A stretch of DNA of 64,000 nt. It comes from Phoenix dactylifera. Its lineage: Eukaryota > Streptophyta > Magnoliopsida > Arecales > Arecaceae. The stretch covers positions 4,728,913-4,792,912 of the forward strand of contig NC_052404.1 in assembly GCF_009389715.1 (NCBI RefSeq). Direction: 5' to 3'. The notes below the pieces were generated by a model. It made no database searches. It saw only the letters and a program-made list of their open reading frames with translations, and was not told where the DNA came from. Position 1 is the stretch's first letter. Each line of letters begins with the position of its first letter. Below are positions 20,788 through 34,700 of the stretch, in pieces. Position numbers and translations under genes: made by a program.

Positions 20788-23700
20788 TTGGGTTTTAAAA
20801 AATTGCTGCTTATTTGGATATGCAGGTCAGTTCATACATCTCTTAGTGCCTATGCTTACTAATAATAAAAAATAGCAGCAGGAATTACATGGCTCGTCGC
20901 CTTGGAGACATCATCTAGACGAATCTAGCTGGTGTTTCCCACTTGTTGCACTGTTTACTTTCTTTTGACTTGGCATAATATACTTAATTTTGATTTTATT
21001 GAAATGAACTGCCGTTTTGACAAAAAAAAAAAAGAAAAGGAAAGAAAAAGGAATGCGGTGTTATACGCAATCTGTAGGTGTCTTAAATAATAATCAATAC
21101 AAAATAATAAATAATAAATAAATATTATATTTATTAACTAATATCTGGTCTCGTCAGATCAAGTCGTTAGAGGCCTGGACCATAATGTTGTCCTCTTAGA
21201 TCAAACCAATGCTTGTCGATTTTCACTTAAATCCGATAAAATTTTAGATGCCGAAGACTGCCACCTAGCATAGTAGAAAGCTCCTCCATCCACATTAATT
21301 TTGTAAAAATAAATAAATAATAAATTATTGAAATATAATACAAACAATTACTTATTCTATTTTGGTAGAAAGGTTTAGTGATGTAATTACACCATTAAAA
21401 ATACTTTCAAGATCTAATAGCTAATTTTTATTTTAAACTTAATTTTCTAGAATAAGACAATAGTCCTTACAATATTAACTATTAGCAATTTTAATGGAAC
21501 AAATAACCTAATACAAAAAACAATATATTATATTACAAAATTACCAATCACAAATTATATTATTATTTGAGTAGTTATCTTTTGTTAAAATTATTTGCAA
21601 AAACCATGCAGCCAAAAATACTGCAAAAAAGAAAGAAAATCAAAAGTCAAACAACAACTATTACCTCTGTCATACAGTTGTCGCTTCTCGCCTTCTAATA
21701 GGCATTATTTAGATGGTATATCCACTGCACTCCAATGCTTACTATGCACTTAGCATAAAATATAAGAACCTAAATTTTAAACATAATTAGTATCAGATAG
21801 TTGTGAATCAGAAAATTTTATAATTTTAATCTATACCTTCATACCGAATACTCACATTGCAATCATGTTTATGTAGGTAGAAAAAGAAAAAGTCATTTCT
21901 ATCGGAAAAACTTGGTGTGCTGGTGTTTCGGTCTGGAGAGTTAATTCGAACAACATGTATTGCAAACATAATTCAATTAACAAAATTACATGAAACATGA
22001 AAAAAATACTCAATTAATCTGCTCTAATAACAATATCATAACAAAAATTTACAAAAAATGAAAAGAAGATAATATTGCAAATTTCTGTATATCAATATAG
22101 AAATAAAAGTCAACTTCTTCGAATACCTTGGAATATAGATCGGCTTGAGAACTCTACAACATAGTGCAAAATCATCTACAAAGAATAGACAATTTAACCC
22201 ACTTTATTTCTTTTTAAAAGAATCATATTAAAATACATGTTACTCCATGTTACCAATCACATGCTTAATAATTGAGGTTACTAATTAACATAGTGGAACC
22301 TTGTGCAAAAGAAATGCTGAATCCAAATATTGATAGGTCAAGAAACAGGAAAAAATAGTAGGGAGGTTGAGAGAAGCAAAACTTATACATTTTTTTCTTA
22401 AAAAATAGAATTGCAATTAACATTTTTTTATACATATAAAGCTCTGTGTGATTTTCATTACTTTGCTTGCACAGAGTGCTGCAATCTTTACATTTGTTTT
22501 ACTTCCCCTGTATCATCCTTGCTGGAGGTGAAAAAAGAAAAAAAAAAATTGAAGATGATTAGCACCAACAAATATCATTTTTTTTTCTTTTCATTTTGCC
22601 TCCTAAAATATAAAAAAATTAATTCGAAATACAAATTGATCCATATTAAAATCCAACAGTTCAAACGATTGAGCTCCTTTTGTGGGAAAAAAAAACAGCT
22701 GAACTACTTCACTCAATATTATATATAATCAACTGTAATCGTGGACTACATCATCGAATAAAATTCTGGTAGCAATGGGGGCGGATGGATCATGTTATCT
22801 TGGTGACTTATTGACTATTGATCCTGATGTTTCTCCTTGTTTCTTCTTTTTCCCTTTCTCACCAAAGCCAATTCACTTTCCATTGTGTTCCCTTTCATAT
22901 CAGATGAAAGCACTAAAAAAAGAAAGGGTGAATAGCAATAAAATCTTAGAAGATGATTTTTTTTTTTGCTAGAGAGGATGACTCGAGCATGGATGGACTA
23001 AAAAGATATATATATAAAAAAAGCACATCTCAAAGTTCTCTTGGCAGCTTTCTTTCTCCAACAAGATTGAATTGGAAAAAAAATTATTCATATGGCAGTA
23101 GCCAATTCATGGATCGATCTTTACGTCCATATATCCATATTTTGATAACTATAGCTGGGGTGCATCGATTGAGCGATCACCCTTCATCGAGCTATTGACC
23201 CATCTCTGCTGAGCCTCGTTGGACCCACTCAGATCAATCAATCATCACTCAAATCTAAATGGTTTTTGGCCACCGGGGCTCAATCATCTAATTGTGAATA
23301 ATGATTTTTCACAGGGGCTCAATCATCCAGACAACAAAGATCAATGTGGAGTTCTGCTCCCTGATTCTCTACTGATTGATTCTCATCCAGCCTTGTCAGA
23401 TCAAGCTATTAGAGGCCTGTCCCATAATATTGTCCCCTTAGATCAAACCACTGCTACTGATCTTCTCAATTTTCACTCAAATCTAATAAAATTTAAGATG
23501 CTGAGCACCACCACCTAACTTAGTTAGAAAGACTCTTTATGATTCGCGAGTTGAGTGGTAAAAACCTCTACTCTAATATCTTCTTATATGCATTTGTTTT
23601 TTATATATTGAAATTTAATTTTGAATGTTATTCATGCATTTGTATATTATATGTTGTGCATTATATGTTGTATGTGCTCTGCATAAATATAAATTTCTAA

Positions 23701-24083
23701 AAATATTTGACCAATCCCACGTAGTAATTTATTGGAATATTAATTGTATTATTGTTGCATTGAAATATTTGTTGATTTTAGTTGTTGCAATGATTTGCAC
23801 TCTAGCATTACTATGATCACATGGATAAATATCTGGTCTCCTTTTGGGACTCTGGTGTGCAGATCATCGATGTATGCTGATTGGTGGCATATTGTAGTTA
23901 GGAGTTAGTTTCCTTCCAGGCCATGCAGTGAGACAATCACTACACATGTAACAAGTATATTTTTCATATGATTTTAGAGTCAATCTCCTTTTAGGCCTCT
24001 AGTGGGGCAATAATTAGCGCATGTCGCTTGATGGCATGTTTTAGTTAGTAGCTAGTCTGTTTTAGAGCTCGCCACGAGCCGAT
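20788..24083. other. AT-rich intergenic region with a dispersed repeat pair
   Basis: No gene recognised in 3.3 kb. A roughly 125-base sequence at 21148-21275 (GATCAAGTCGTTAGAGGCCTG...) recurs diverged in the same orientation at 23397-23530 (GATCAAGCTATTAGAGGCCTG...), so it belongs to a dispersed family. Several A and T runs are present. Open frames at 22411-23518 are AT-rich and unlike known proteins. Confidence 0.5.
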
Positions 24084-24530
24084 TGTGGTTATAGTTAAAA
24101 AGGCTAGGAGAAAGTATGAATAATTAAATACACTAATTTGAAATATATTTTATGTTTTGACCAAATGCAATAAATATTTTTGAAATATATATTTTATTTT
24201 CTTCAGAATGCTTTTATTTATAACCGTAAATCTTATATTATGATCATTGATTTTTTGTATATATTATGCTTGATCAAACTTGAGGTAGAAATGACTTACT
24301 ATACTTTTTATTGTGGCCATAGTTAAAAAGGCGAGAAGAAAGTATGAATAATTAAACACATTAATTTAGAATTTATGTTTTGACCAGATGCAATAAATGT
24401 TTTTAAAATATATACTTTATATTCTTTAGGATGCTTTTATTTATAACCAAAATTCTTATATTATGATAATTAATTTTCTGCGCATATTATGCTTGACCAA
24501 ATTTTAGGTAGAGATCACTTGCTAAGACTT
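24084..24530 (+). repeat. Diverged tandem duplication, about 220 bp x2
   Basis: 24084-24302 and 24303-24530 align along their length: ATAGTTAAAAAGGC, GAAAGTATGAATAATTAAA, TTTATGTTTTGACCA, GCTTTTATTTATAACC and ATTATGCTTGA occur in this order in both. Divergence is roughly one base in six, so the event is old. Confidence 0.8.
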
Positions 24531-24732
24531 TTTAGCTTACTTTTGTTTCTTTTGCTCTTTTCAGATTTCAGCAAGCAGCGCGGATGAGATCATGGGGCTA
24601 CTAGAGAACCGGCCCAGGAGTTATTCTTATGCATTAAATAAATGCTATGTAGTCGATATTGTTTGTGTTGAAAATAAGATTGGAAATTGTATTATGGATA
24701 TTATCATTTTAAGAGATTTTAGGTATCGTACT

Positions 24733-25020
24733 TTATCTGTATTGATACCTTTGCGGAATTCTTTCTTGGGCCCTGCATCTCCGATGGGTCAAATCCTCCT
24801 GCTGCGATGCCTTCGCTGGGGCGTGGCCGGAGGCAATGGAGAGGCCGGAGGCAAAGGGGATAGTGATGTCATCGGAGATGCCCATGACGACATCCCGGAG
24901 CACGTCACCTGCAGTGAAGTGCTTCTCCTTCTGGTTCAGCAGGAGCTTCTCCATCGCTCCGCTGACGTCAATATTCTCATCACCGCCCCATCTTCGAGCA
25001 CCATTCCTCTTCTTTTAATT
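24733..25020 (-). pseudogene. Vacuolar iron transporter (VIT/CCC1) N-terminal fragment
   Basis: On -, an open frame reads ENIDVSGAMEKLLLNQKEKHF then TAGDVLRDVVMGISDDITIPF. This matches the start of plant VIT1-type vacuolar Fe/Mn transporters, whose hallmark is HFTAGEVVRDIIxGVSDGLTVPFALAAGLSG. After PFASGLSIASG the similarity stops, and the remaining frame to 24733 is unrelated. The membrane helices and metal-binding domain are absent. It is therefore a truncated copy. The next - strand unit upstream is LINE-derived, which may explain its mobilisation. Confidence 0.55.
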
Positions 25021-25261
25021 TGTCGCTTCGAGCTACTTCGTTTTTCTTTTTTTGAATGGGAGAGGGAAGGGAGGTGTGAGAGAGTGATGGACTGGTCTTG
25101 TCTCAGTAGAGTTGAGAATAATTGCTTCAATCAGCCGGCATCACCACAGGGTCTGGGGATGGCACTGTAAATACCCACGAGCCCTTCTAAGTATATGGGC
25201 GTAAATGATTCCAATCTGAATTACAAATAGGCACTCTTATTTTTATTTTATTTATTTTTTT

Positions 25262-26165
25262 GGTACATCGGCAACTCATACATACCGAGTGCAGGTGCAG
25301 CTCATAAAGTCAGAAAAAAGAAGAAAAATATATGAAAGACGAGACTGAGACGTGGTTATCCCAAACAAAATCCTCTGAATGATAAGCTGTAAAGGATGCC
25401 ACGCAGTCCGCTGCGCTATTTGCCTCATGGAAGACATGGGCAGCCCGGTGGGAGACACTTCTTCAAAAGACTACGGATGTCATGTAGCAGCCGCAACCTA
25501 CCCGCCGCATGACCCGACTCATGGATCTACTCGATCACCGTGGCTGAGCCTCCCTCCAGGACAATACGGTTCATGCCTAGCACTTGCCGCACATAAGAGA
25601 TGCTCTCTCACGCAGCTCTGACCTCAGCACCTACCACAGTCTGATGGAAGACACGTCAGCCTCCAGCCGCCACAAGCCTAGCCTCCAGATCTTTGATGAC
25701 AAACTCCACATCGGCGCGTCCATCCTCTCTGACACTGCTATCGAAATTTTCCTTGAGAAAACTAAGGGGTGGGGGCTCCCAGGAAACAACGGTGGTCCTG
25801 AACGCTACAAGAGCAGAAGGAGAGCTTTAGATTTTCCTAGTCAGCCCAAAGGATGGCGATGCTGTGATGCCAAGGGCCTCCACTGCATGAAGAAGGGCCC
25901 TATCCACCACCATCCTCGGCTGCACATTTCTGTGCTCAAAGACTCGAGCATTCCTATCCAGTTAGCTGTAGTAAGCCAGATAGGTCGCCCTAATCCCCTG
26001 CTCCACCAGGGCGGGCCTCTGAGAGGACTCCTTCAGAAAGCTGTGTCAAGCCGAACTCCCAGATTTGAGCAGCTTGCTGACAACCAAAGAGCGCATGGTA
26101 GATAGACCGCTCCATCTTCGAACAAGTCAAGCAGCCCTAGAGTATGCTGACCCCAACAGGTTTAG
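25262..26165 (-). mobile_element. LINE 3' part (zf-RVT and RNase H), decayed
   Basis: Reading -, scattered frames give in order: HALFGCQQAAQIW and ARVFEHRNVQPRMVVDRALL (the zf-RVT zone of L1-type plant LINEs); WEPPPLSFLKENFDSSVRED, with VEFVIKDLEARLVAAGG, an RNase H-like start; then MNRIVLEGGSATVIE and AAHVFHEANSAADCVASF, an RNase H-like end. Several stops and frame changes interrupt it. The protein is close to that of the LINE at 45060-47894, so both are probably members of one family. The remnant abuts the 3' end of the GT61 gene. Confidence 0.75.
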
Positions 26166-26267
26166 TTAGTTAGAGGAGCGAGAGCGCATTTACAGGTTTC
26201 AGTAATTAATTTCTTATAAGAACAAAAGAATTGACTCCATTTTAGTATGTGTTTGTAGTATACTTCT

Positions 26268-29080
26268 CTACACGCTTGCATATAGCTTACAGATATGGGA
26301 ATGTGCCTTTGCGAGCACCCTACTAAATCTTCCAATATTTACTTTGATGTTCTGTCTGTCCAGGTAAATCCTCTTCGTCTCCCACCACCCTTGCCTTGTG
26401 ATGATACTAGGATCCATTAAAACCGGGCTCCGGCGATGGTACTCCTTGGAGAGGGAGCTCTCCCCCGGCCTCACCCTGTAGGCCATGTACTCCAACCCAA
26501 GCTTCCGAGCCGGCTCGCCGTAGTAAGTCTCCGCCGCCCAATCCAAGCCTAATGGCACGATCTGTATGAGGACGGAGCGGGGCCGCATGAAGAGGAAGTG
26601 GGTCATCGCTGCTCCATGCACGGCTAGCATCACGTCGGCCGCATCGAGGGCGTCGTGGATCACTGTCAATGGCATGCCTCTCTTGGGCTTCAGGACCTGC
26701 ACCTCGAAGCCGATATGTTCGCAGGCTTTCACTATCTCATCGAGGTTGAGTAGTACCCTTGATTTGCTGCGGATGATGATTGTCATCTTAGGTTTGGAGG
26801 TGCTGCAGCGTCTGTTGCTGTGGCTGGCGGAGGCCGGCGGCGGCGCCACCAATGGTGGACGGGCTTCTTGTGGTTTCAGTTGGCTGTCACCGAGTCCCTG
26901 GCCAAGTAAAGCCCGGAAATCTTGTATCCCAATACCTGCCATTCCACAAGAGATTATTAATTGATCGCACATGCTTCAAATTCTTAGTTTTTGTGGTAGT
27001 TCATCAGGCAAGCGAGGGTGGGGCAGAACTCCTCAGGCGGACTGTATGGGCATCCATGCGTGATGTCATGGAAGATTGTAGTCAAATAGGACCAGATGTT
27101 AAAGTTTCTTTGGTTTCTTTACTGTATTCGATCATGATAAAACTGTTTCCTAGGGTTGCATTAGAAACATTAAACGCTGTTTGATATTGCTTTTGTTGTT
27201 CTTTTTTTTTAATATCCAAGAAGAAAAATGTACTAGTCTGGATGAAATTTTTGTTGTTTTCTCGTATTATTTGTAAATTTTTTAGAAATTTTGGTAGCAA
27301 AACTTTTAAGGAGAATTTTCGTGCAAGTGCTTTCATCAAGATCGATCTCTAATGTAATATTTTTTTAATTTATGAGGAAACCAAAATACAAAAACAACGA
27401 CGTTACCAGATGAGCTCTAAATTTGACAAGTTTAAGAGATCCATTTTAGATTCTTCTGGGAGCTGTCAGACAGCTGCCTCACGCCTGGCGGCATGGCTTG
27501 GGTAGGTAAAAGACTAAGCTGGCATGTCATTCAAGAATTATTATTATATTTTCCTTCTCTCTACTATAAACTTCATACTTTAGTTGGCTCCACATCTGCA
27601 AGTAATCTATCCCACTCAAACGCGTTTCAAAACCGGCAAGTGGGCGGCCCAATGATTACACGGTCAAGACCAATGATGCTCGAAACCAAACAGCTCATCT
27701 TGTTGAACATCCTACTGCCGTGTAACCATTCCCAGATGGGCCCCATCCAACTTGGAAAAAGATGTGCCATCCCCTTTCGCCAAACCTCCATGCAAGGAAA
27801 TCATCAAACGTTTGAAGTTCTCTTCCTAACTTGAAGCATATTCTTTGCAATTTGAATCCACCAAATTGATAGATACGAGCATGACAGAGAGATACATAGG
27901 ATATGAAATGTACCTTCGGGCATGAGCAGTGGATCGATCGATAACTCGCCGTGGATTCTCAGGCCGACGATCATCTCCGAGAAGCAGTGGACTCGACGAT
28001 CCCTGGAGAAATCCACCACCTTGTAGTTGGTTAGCTTCCTTATGACCGGACGGTATGTGGTCATCCACCAAGAATGGTATTCCATCACCACCAGCACCAC
28101 CTCGCCGTGAAACCGCTGCGCCGTGATGAATAGTGGAATCAGCCCGTCGTTGAACTCATGGTAAAGGTTCCCTGTGTATCCTCCCGTCGAGAACACGAGA
28201 CCCGGCACGCCGTGGCGCTTCTCACAGGCCTTGGATGGGCTTCCGTTATTGATGGATGATGCCACGGGAAGGAGGGTGATGTTGTCGATCGTGCTCATGA
28301 TCTCAGTCTCCCATTTTCTTGTGTAGGGGCGTATGGTCTCGGGCACCTGCCAAGGCCCAGCGCCATAGACCGAGATGGAAGATGAGTTAGCGTCTGTTCT
28401 GATGTCTCCCCTCATGTAGCAGACGTCCGTCCGGTTATGGCTTCGATCGCAGCAAAGGAGCCCTTCATCTCCAAATGAACTCATTCTCACCATTCTTCCT
28501 GCGTAACATATCATATATAAGTTCAGCAAATGGCTTATTCGATCCCTACTTTCTTCTTTTTGTCATTGTTTCAAAATTTTCCCTACCATTGATTAGATCA
28601 GAGCATCGATGTGCAGTGTTTTCTTCACTAGCTTGGAGGTAATTTAAGTTGGAAGATATATGGGTCGTGAAGGATTCCAAGTCACTGCTCATTTCTGCAA
28701 CAACTACAAACCCAAAGGAAAGAAAAAGGAAACAAAAAGATGAATAGAACGCAGATGAAGGTGTTTTGGGCGATGGAGAGGCAGTAAAAAAAATGCTTAC
28801 ATGAATCAGTTGCTTGCGCTAAATAAAAAGAATATGACGACGAGCTAGCCAGTCTTATAACTGAGCAGATGGCGTAGAGCATCAACAGGAACAAAGGCGC
28901 GAGCCGATAAAGAGAAAGTTTCTTCTGTTCTCTCTGATCAGAGGTTGATCCCTTGGCGAAAGTTCGCAACATAGATTTGATCTTCTGCATAGGCATCTTG
29001 AAAGGCCGCCGAGTGGTCAAGGATGCAGAGTTGTCATCTGAGAATGGGTAACTCACTGTAGCTGCTCTCTTTATCTGCAT
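26268..29080 (-). CDS. GT61 family Golgi glycosyltransferase (XAT/XYXT-like)
   Basis: Exons on -: 29080-28801, 28703-28587, 28498-27914, 26935-26268; all junctions GT-AG and in phase, 549 residues, stop TAG. The N-terminus has a basic cytosolic tail and one membrane anchor (about residues 59-77, LAPLFLLMLYAICSVIRL), the type II layout of Golgi transferases. The DUF563 domain shows VFSTGGYTGNLYHEFNDGL, RDRRVHCFSEMIVGLRIHG, and in the last exon ADVMLAVHGAAMTH followed by PLGLDWAAETYYGEPARKLG. In grasses, GT61 members add arabinose or xylose to xylan; which sugar this one adds cannot be told from sequence. For exon 2, the acceptor at 28704 (TTTGTAG) is preferred over the nearer CAG because the latter would create a stop. 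The last intron is 978 bases. Confidence 0.93.
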
Positions 29081-31718
29081 CGGTCTATATCAAGTATACA
29101 TGAAGGAGAACAAAGAAGCATAAAAAGAGGAGGAAGAACAAAGGATGAATGGAATTGCAGATGTGAAGCTATAGACAGGTGCCTTCGAGACAGGTTCTAT
29201 ATCATATGAATGATAAGAAATTGAATAAATTATGCACCGCTGATACGAACTCCCTAACAACCAAAGATCCAAGTCAAAGGAAATATTAAAGGAAAGCTCC
29301 TCACATTGTCCATCTGGCGGCACGCATCCACGGTCTTTTTAAGAGAGCCAACCATAGGAGCTGATGGTTTCAAGGGAGTCTTATGGTCCAATACAAGAGA
29401 AAGCTAGCCCAGGGACCGCATAGGTGTGAACCCTGGACCGCCTACAAGTTGAGTACTGGTGGCTGGTCTGGATAACTGATATATTTAAAGGAAAGTTGGT
29501 GCATGAATACATAAAGAACGTATGGAACCCTGGGAAAAAAAGCCAGCAGAAAATTAGGTTCCTCCACATCATGAACATCTTGACATGTAACTAGTACATA
29601 TATTCCTTTATTTTGATATATAAGTAGTAAGTTTCTGATTCCCAAATTACTTTAGATTTTTTTTTTCCCTTTCTTCTTCTTCTTCCTTTTTAGTTGTGGG
29701 GTGTTGGTAGGAAACCTGAGATTTGAGAACTTCTTTTACCGGGTTTGGTATGTTCTACATTGCTTTAATAGTTCTTTTGGTCCACACGTTTTCAACTAGT
29801 GCATTACTTTGTATATCCATATATAATTAGTATGTTTGATTCCCAAATTACTTGATAACTTCCTTTTCTATGGTTTTGGTATGTTCATTGCTGCTTTAAT
29901 AGTTCTTTCATTTTTCTATCCTAGCTATATATAGACTAAGCAGAATTAATTAAAGAATTGTTTTGAAGGTTGTAAATCCCACAAACAGTAAATACATGTG
30001 TAAAAACTTAGTCTTCTAACTTTGAAATTTGCTCTAAAGCTGGATAAAGTTATACAATGGAATGGTGAACAAGCTAAGATAAGGTTAAAAAAAAAAATCC
30101 TTTATTGTTTGTAAAGAATAAGTTGATCTTTTTTTCTTCGCTATATTAGTCACTTTTGCATGTTTTTATATATGTATTCTTAGAAAGTACTTGTTTACTT
30201 ATTACATGAGATGAATTGTCCCCCTTTTAAGAAGAGATCGTACTTCTCTTGACTTCAAAATCAATAATAGAACATCTAAGTTAAAGATTCATACCATTGA
30301 TCGTAATATATACCATTAAAAATATCTAGAAACAAAAAAATACATATTTTAGTAATCTCTGGCTTATGTATTAAGTAGGTACAAAAAAAAAAAAAAAAAA
30401 TGATATAGAACCATATTTTGCTATGATATGAATATTCAAATCTATTGATTTTTAATCTATACATATTTTAAAATGCATAGATCATGATTAATAAGGTGAA
30501 TTCTTAGTTTAAATGCTTCATCATATATTTTAGCATATTAGATTATGATCAATAGTACGGATTTTTGATTTGGTTGCCCATTATTCATTTTGGAATTGTG
30601 AGAGATAAATATCCTCTCCTCCCTCTAGGAGCATAATCCATCTCCCTATTTATCTTTTTCAAAGATTTAACATTATATATATATAGCCTTGAAAATCTAT
30701 AAGATTACATAATACTATTGTAATCAGATGATAATCTTATGAAAAGTAGTGCAATCATATTATTTGAATATTTATTCATTCAATGAATTTTTTATATTTT
30801 CATTTTAAAGTACTTGATTACTCATTTACATGTCAAAAAAATATATCTATTTTTTTACTGATAATTCATATAAAATTAGGTGAATTATCATAAAAATCAA
30901 CAAAATTATTCTCTTTACATGAACGGTCAGTTTCAAATTTAGTTTGCTTTCAACGACCATATAGAATAAAAATGTTTTCCACACTTCTCTATCTGATCAT
31001 GTCATTAATAATACCTTTACAGAAAAAAAAAATCTCTGAAATAGAGGTCTCATCAGCATAGAGATTGCAAAACATAAATGGATCCTAGTCATCTGACTAA
31101 TAATATTATTTTTAGCTAGTAAAAAAATTTACCAGCTCACTATGTAGGAAAGAAAAAACAATCAAGATGAAATTTTAAGATGGGCTCAAATTTGCAGCTA
31201 AATAAGATGTGCTTCCTCCCTCCTATCTCATTTTTTTTATATTTTTTAGTTTCAAAAAATAGCTCAAAATTTACAAAATAAGAAGAAATTGCGCAAAAAA
31301 TAAAGAAAAAGATAATGACATTACTTTTTCCTTTATAAGAAATAATGACATTATTTTCTTTCAAATTAAATTTAAGAATTATTTTTGAGATAAATAATGA
31401 CTATTGTAACTGTTATAATGGTTCATCATGACTACAATGGTAGCTATTATAATGCAATAATATTTTATTTACAACCTTGATTAAAAGTAGGATTATTGAT
31501 GGGAGGTGGAAATCTTACCATTTCGAGCACGTGCCAGAGAGACGCTGATATCAACGGTTGGTAAGAAAGAAGGGGCAACGGGGCACTGCGTGACAAGGAG
31601 AGGGGGTCAAAGATCTCTCATTAGTTTCAGCAAAAAAAAAAAAGAAACAAAAGATCTCATTCCATTCCTTCTCTTCTCTTCTTCTTTGCTCTCTGACCAT
31701 CGGCAGGGGACCGGCAAA
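29081..31718. other. Spacer between divergent GT61 and UPF0114 genes
   Basis: A 2.6-kb head-to-head intergenic region, AT-rich, without recognisable genes. It must hold both promoters; I could not single out TATA boxes with confidence. A runs at 30382-30399 and 31628-31640 are simple repeats. The sequence just upstream of 31719 is pyrimidine-rich (TTCTCTTCTCTTC), as is common for plant 5' UTRs. Confidence 0.5.
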
Positions 31719-34700
31719 ATGGCTCTGCTTGCGTCCATCCGCGCCACTCCCATCTCTTCTCTCCCCCTTAAAACCCAAACAAACCCGGGGCTTCGCCGCC
31801 TCCCCGTTGCCTGTCTCTCCTCCTCCTCCTCTCATGGTGAAACCACGGCCGAGGCCTCTCATTCTACTTCCTCCTCCACTGCGCCCACCCCCTTCGTGGA
31901 CCCAATCGCGCAGAATCCCGACGCCGGGTTCAAGTACGAGCTCGCCTCGGAGCCCAGCGGGAATACCGACGACGGCCGCCTCGCGCGCTTCACTGAATCC
32001 ACTGTCGAAAGGGTCACTAAACTTTTCTCTATCTCCCTTTCTTTTTCCTCTGGAACCAAGTTAAAGTTCCAGCTTCTGGATCCAATTAAATGAGAATAAA
32101 ATCAATTTCAGCTAGTGATGCTAATATGTAACTAATCTTGTTCTGCTAATATGCTGGTCGGTGTTAGTTTGAAGTAATTGGTCCTAGGGCTTTTAATTCA
32201 CACTCCAAAAAATACGTTATAAACATGTCGAATGGTATTTTTTGGGGGTTGGAGAGACGAAAGTGGAAAATTGTTTAACATCACGTCTCATAAGAGCTAG
32301 AACTTCCTTCTAGATTATCCAAAGCGGTGGCGACTCTTGAGACCCTTGTGAAGAAAAGGCTTCTGAGGTGATAAGTGGGTTAAATCCGTAGTAGTTGGGT
32401 CAGGTGCTAGTTGCTTATAGTTTCACTTAGGTTTGTCTCTTTTGATTTCTTTTCCCAAGCTTTTTCATGCTTTATCTATTGCTGTTACTCAATGCTGTTA
32501 TATTTGATAGTCAGTTTCACCTGATTAGTATACTTGCTAATATTGTAACTTTATGTTCCGATGATGCAGGTGATTTTTGATTTTCGCTTTTTGGCCCTTC
32601 TAGCTGTTGGAGGCTCACTTGCTGGTTCTTTGTTATGCTTTTTGAATGTAGGTACTTCAATTGTATTACCATTTTTCATTGGGGAAAGCTAGTATCTGTC
32701 ATTGTAGCTAGGCAATTACATGCATGTTTTGGTTAGTAGTGCAGTTTCTTGCTGAAATATGGCATATCTTAAATCATCTATTTTGCAGAAAATTGTTTTA
32801 CTAACAGATTTACTGTCGGGGTATTGTATTCTTATCTATATACCAGGGGCTAGGACCTCAACTTGTGGTGGATATGGCTTCCTCATAACATTACATTATT
32901 TTTGTCGATGAGTTTCTTCGAGTAGAACATTTCTAGTTTTATCTACCAAGACTACTTGACGTAAATGGATGTTCCATGCCTGGTCATGTTATTTGTTCTG
33001 CTGGATGGAACCAACCAGAAAGCCAATGAAGAAGCTTCTCCTCTCTTTAGGCTGTTGGCCAGATGTGAACATGATTACACAGAAATTTAACTTTTGCATC
33101 ATAGTAAGCAAGGGCTGTTTCAATAGCTAGTAATATTGTTTCCTAGTGGAATATTGATTCTCCTAATGCACGAGAACAGTAATAGGATGATGGATATATG
33201 ATTAAGTGCAGACTAAAGATGGATGAAGTGGAGATTTTCTATTATATATTATGATTAACATGCTGGCAACATTGAAGGGAGGTTGTTGCAATTCAAAAGG
33301 TGTGCAATCTTGTATGAGTCAGAAAGTAAGCAAAAAATGGAAGGGTGATCATATAAATCACATGTTGCATTTATGAGAACAATGTGATGGATGTGTTTCT
33401 AATGAGGGCATACTGGATGAAGCTTATGAGTTACATCCTAGAAAATACGTGACAGAGGTTCAGTTGAGATGGTATTGTCACAGATGCAAAACATAGGAAT
33501 CCTTTGCAGGACATTACTTTTGATTGTTTGGAAATATTAGGAAATAGAGGGATGAAGCTAAAATGTTGACAAAATGAGTGAGATAGATTTATCCAATGGG
33601 ACGATTTACCCATAGCTCTAGATAGAAAACAGTGGCAATCAAACTGGATGGTATAAGATCTGTCAGTAATGTTTATTGCAACAAATCAGAATATTCTAGT
33701 GAGAGCTCATAGTCTGATTAAATCTGAAAGTTCCAATTCCATTTGCATGCTTGAAATTTTCCATTTCCTCAAATCTATTATGTAAGAAAGACGGGATAAA
33801 AAATTTCAAGTTTCATGGTTATAAGATCTGTTAGTAATTTTTATTGGAAGAAATCAGAATACTCTAGTGAGAGCACATAGTCTGATTGCAATCTGAAGGT
33901 TTCAATTGCATCTGCATGCTTGAACTTTTCCATTTACCTAAAACCAAGCATGCACGATATCAAGGTCGGCTGAACTAGACCGAACCACCCGGTTCGGCCT
34001 TGGTTTGCCAATTAAAATCGGGACCGGCCCCGAACCGGCCGAAAAGGGCCGGAACCGGACCGAACCGGCTGGAACCGGTCGCGAACCGGAGGGAACCATT
34101 CGAAACCAGATAGTTTCGTTCGAACTTGGGGTGAACCGTTCGGTTTGGAACCACCCTTCTTTTGTTAAAAGATGTTGGGAAGGCCCGAGGCTTTCCCAAC
34201 ATTTCTTCTCTGTAATGTTTAGAGGTCTTTCAGCTTCTCCTTCCTCCCAATTTGCAAAATCACACCGATTTAGTACAATTGAAGAAAGATCTAAGCCTAA
34301 ATAAGGTGTGCTTTCTTTCACCTATCTTATTTTCTTTGTTTTTTTCCTCCAAAAAATAGCTCAAAATTTGCAAAAGAAGAAAAGATCATGCCAAAGTTTT
34401 TGAATTGGGCTTGATTTTATGATATGTTGTAGATCTATGGATGATCTAGACAATGACATAAAAATTTTTGATTTTTGGATTATATATAATTTTGAAAAAT
34501 ATAAAACATATTTTTGGATTAAAAAATAAAAAAAATAAAAAATAAAATTAAAAAAAATGTAACATTAGAAGCATATTTAGGGGCATGCAAACTACTCTTC
34601 AGAAAAATTTAGTGTCTATTTATTTAAATTTTGATGCGATCATGTGCATAGTGGTCTAGGCCTAAATTTAGAAAAAATTAAAAAATAAGTAGCCTTTGAT

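Noticed and set aside
24592-25170. 192-codon + frame
   Set aside because: It runs antisense to the VIT fragment; its own peptide has no recognisable domain.
26566-27184. + frames over GT61
   Set aside because: Antisense shadows of the GT61 last exon and its intron.
33938-34321. Open frames across the CCGG-rich block
   Set aside because: Low-complexity Pro/Gly/Arg strings on both strands; no family match.
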